From JBECKQ01 sp040235375 (GTDB lineage Bacteria > Planctomycetota > Phycisphaerae > UBA1845), in contig JBECKQ010000136.1 in NCBI GenBank assembly GCA_040235375.1, positions 1-6,679 on the forward strand: 6,679 nt of DNA, read 5' to 3'. This document shows, piece after piece, positions 5,858-6,679 of this stretch. The notes under the pieces were generated by a model. It had not been told where the DNA came from. It searched no databases and worked only from the letters and a program-made list of their open reading frames with translations. Position 1 is the first letter of the stretch. Every line of letters starts with the position of its first letter. The position numbers were made by a program, and so were the translations under genes.

Positions 5858-6522
5858 CACACTTCTTCGTCTTCCAGCTCGCCGAGTGTGTATTCGAAGA
5901 ACAGCCGGGAAACCTGTTTGGCAAGCGTATCGACGAGGCCGCGGACGACCGGCTCCTCACCGCCGAGCTTGTTCACGTCGTTCGAACCCAGCGTGGCCTG
6001 CTCGATGTGTCCGGCGCTGCCCGACGGCCAGAGTCGAACGCCCTCGACACCGCCGGCCGTGCTCGTGTCGAGCACCTTGACCGAGACGGTCATTTGCGCG
6101 GCAACGCTCGTGTCCTGGATCTCCTCCGGAACGAAGAACTCCTGCACTTCGAGCCAGAGCACCGTGTCCGCCCCGAGTCTCCGGCCGATCTCGTGCGCCG
6201 TGCGCCGATCGAACCGCGGATCGAGCCGTCGCATCCGGTCAAGCGCCCCCGTACTGATGACCTCCGTCACCGCGTCGCGCTTGAGCAGTATTTCGCCTAC
6301 CGCCCGCGCCAGCATCGGACGGGCCTGCGGCGTGCTCACCAGCCCGCGCGTGTCGTCGACGAGAATGAGGAGCTTGCCCTTCGGAAGTTGATATACCGGC
6401 TCGATCTTCTTGTTGCGGCCCTTGCCCATGTAATAGAGCATTGCCCCGCCCTGCGGACCGCAACCCAGCGGCGCCGCCATCGCCAGCACCACCGCGATAA
6501 ACACCAACTTGCGTGCAATCAT
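5857..6522 (-). CDS. Putative lipoprotein, possible CsgG/LpoB/TolB-N-like fold
   Basis: I do not recognise a named family for this 221-residue protein. The N-terminus MIARK is followed by a hydrophobic stretch (LVFIAVVLAMAAPLG, 6-20) and Cys21, which fits a type II (lipoprotein) signal peptide. The -3 position is Pro, so the lipobox is not ideal. The mature part shows a strand KLLILVDDTRG (50-60), a helix from about 66 to 80, helix HEIGRRLGADTVLWLEVQEF (110-129) running into a strand, and a second long strand MTVSVKVLDT (144-153). A C-terminal helix about 190-210 ends in an acidic tail, ELEDEEV. The order strand/helix/'lGAD'/strand/'V.D' resembles envelope lipoproteins with an LpoB, CsgG or TolB-N-like domain. 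That is pattern inference, not a family call. The ATG at 6522 is preceded on the minus strand by GAGG and GGGAAAG. The stop overlaps the start of the GT4-like gene, so the two probably form an operon with this gene first. Confidence 0.75.
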   Translation of the reverse strand: MIARKLVFIAVVLAMAAPLGCGPQGGAMLYYMGKGRNKKIEPVYQLPKGKLLILVDDTRGLVSTPQARPMLARAVGEILLKRDAVTEVISTGALDRMRRLDPRFDRRTAHEIGRRLGADTVLWLEVQEFFVPEEIQDTSVAAQMTVSVKVLDTSTAGGVEGVRLWPSGSAGHIEQATLGSNDVNKLGGEEPVVRGLVDTLAKQVSRLFFEYTLGELEDEEV

Positions 6523-6679
6523 CTTTCCCGTTACCTCGCGCTAATCAGTCCGCGCTTCCTGAGTCAGGGTGCGCAATTGGGCGCCGCGGCGGTATAGCCG
6601 ACATCCGCTCCCTTACGGTCGCGGCTCTGACGGCGGCGCGTGCTCATGCGCGGTCATTCAGCGCCGCTCAACCGTGCGC
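6523..6679. other. Lipoprotein upstream region, no supported gene
   Basis: This 157-bp stretch is G+C-rich. All three minus-strand frames entering from the right edge meet a stop within about 25 bases, so at most the very end of another minus-strand gene is present. The only promoter-like sequence for the lipoprotein is TATACC (minus strand, 6596-6591), 4 of 6 to the -10 consensus with no good -35 upstream. I see no further hairpin or repeat that stands out. Confidence 0.4.

Noticed and set aside
5102..6391. Long plus-strand open frame (429 codons) opposite the GT4-like and lipoprotein genes
   Set aside because: It is compositionally biased (Arg/Pro/His, then Ser/Arg/Thr) and shows no domain. 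The minus-strand proteins have clear fold marks and a coupled stop/start, so this is a shadow.
6564..6647. 27-codon minus-strand frame (MSTRRRQSRDRKG...) upstream of the lipoprotein gene
   Set aside because: It has no ribosome-binding site and no recognisable sequence, and a frame this short is expected by chance.
6641..6679. Plus-strand GTG/ATG at 6641-6649 open to the right edge
   Set aside because: Only about a dozen codons are visible, with no Shine-Dalgarno or promoter. A divergent gene cannot be supported from this.

Overview
The window looks like G+C-rich bacterial chromosome carrying core genes. No mobile element, CRISPR array, tRNA or rRNA is visible. The best taxonomic clue is a GreA-type elongation factor carried on a roughly 560-residue N-terminal extension. 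From family knowledge, such oversized GreA proteins are known in Chlamydia, and I recall similar ones in planctomycetes. A planctomycete or other PVC-group bacterium is therefore my best guess. This is inference, because no marker in the window was searched against a database.

Layout from left to right: (1) The 3' two-thirds of recA (+) runs in from the left edge and ends at 554. (2) A 227-bp convergent gap (555-781) holds several perfect short hairpins and an inverted repeat, and probably contains the termination signals for both flanking genes. (3) The long greA (-, 782-2989) follows, with sirB1 (-, 3159-3872) upstream of it. The two are separated by 169 bp and may be cotranscribed. (4) A 107-bp divergent gap (3873-3979) has two face-to-face promoter candidates whose -10 boxes overlap. 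(5) A stand-alone LON substrate-binding-domain protein (+, 3980-4678) lies on the other side. (6) After a 48-bp convergent gap with a 14-bp palindrome comes a two-gene minus-strand unit. It is read from a putative lipoprotein (5857-6522) into a GT-B/GT4-like glycosyltransferase homologue (4727-5857), and the two overlap in a TGATG stop/start. (7) The last 157 bp (6523-6679) upstream of the lipoprotein holds no gene I can support.

Functionally this is a mix of DNA repair (RecA), transcript proofreading (GreA), two widely conserved accessory proteins of uncertain role (SirB1, LonN) and an envelope-related pair. I do not see a clear new multi-gene system. The items most worth a second look are the giant GreA, the GT4-like protein whose donor-site motifs have decayed and which is coupled to a lipoprotein, the overlapping divergent promoters, and the hairpin-rich recA/greA gap.
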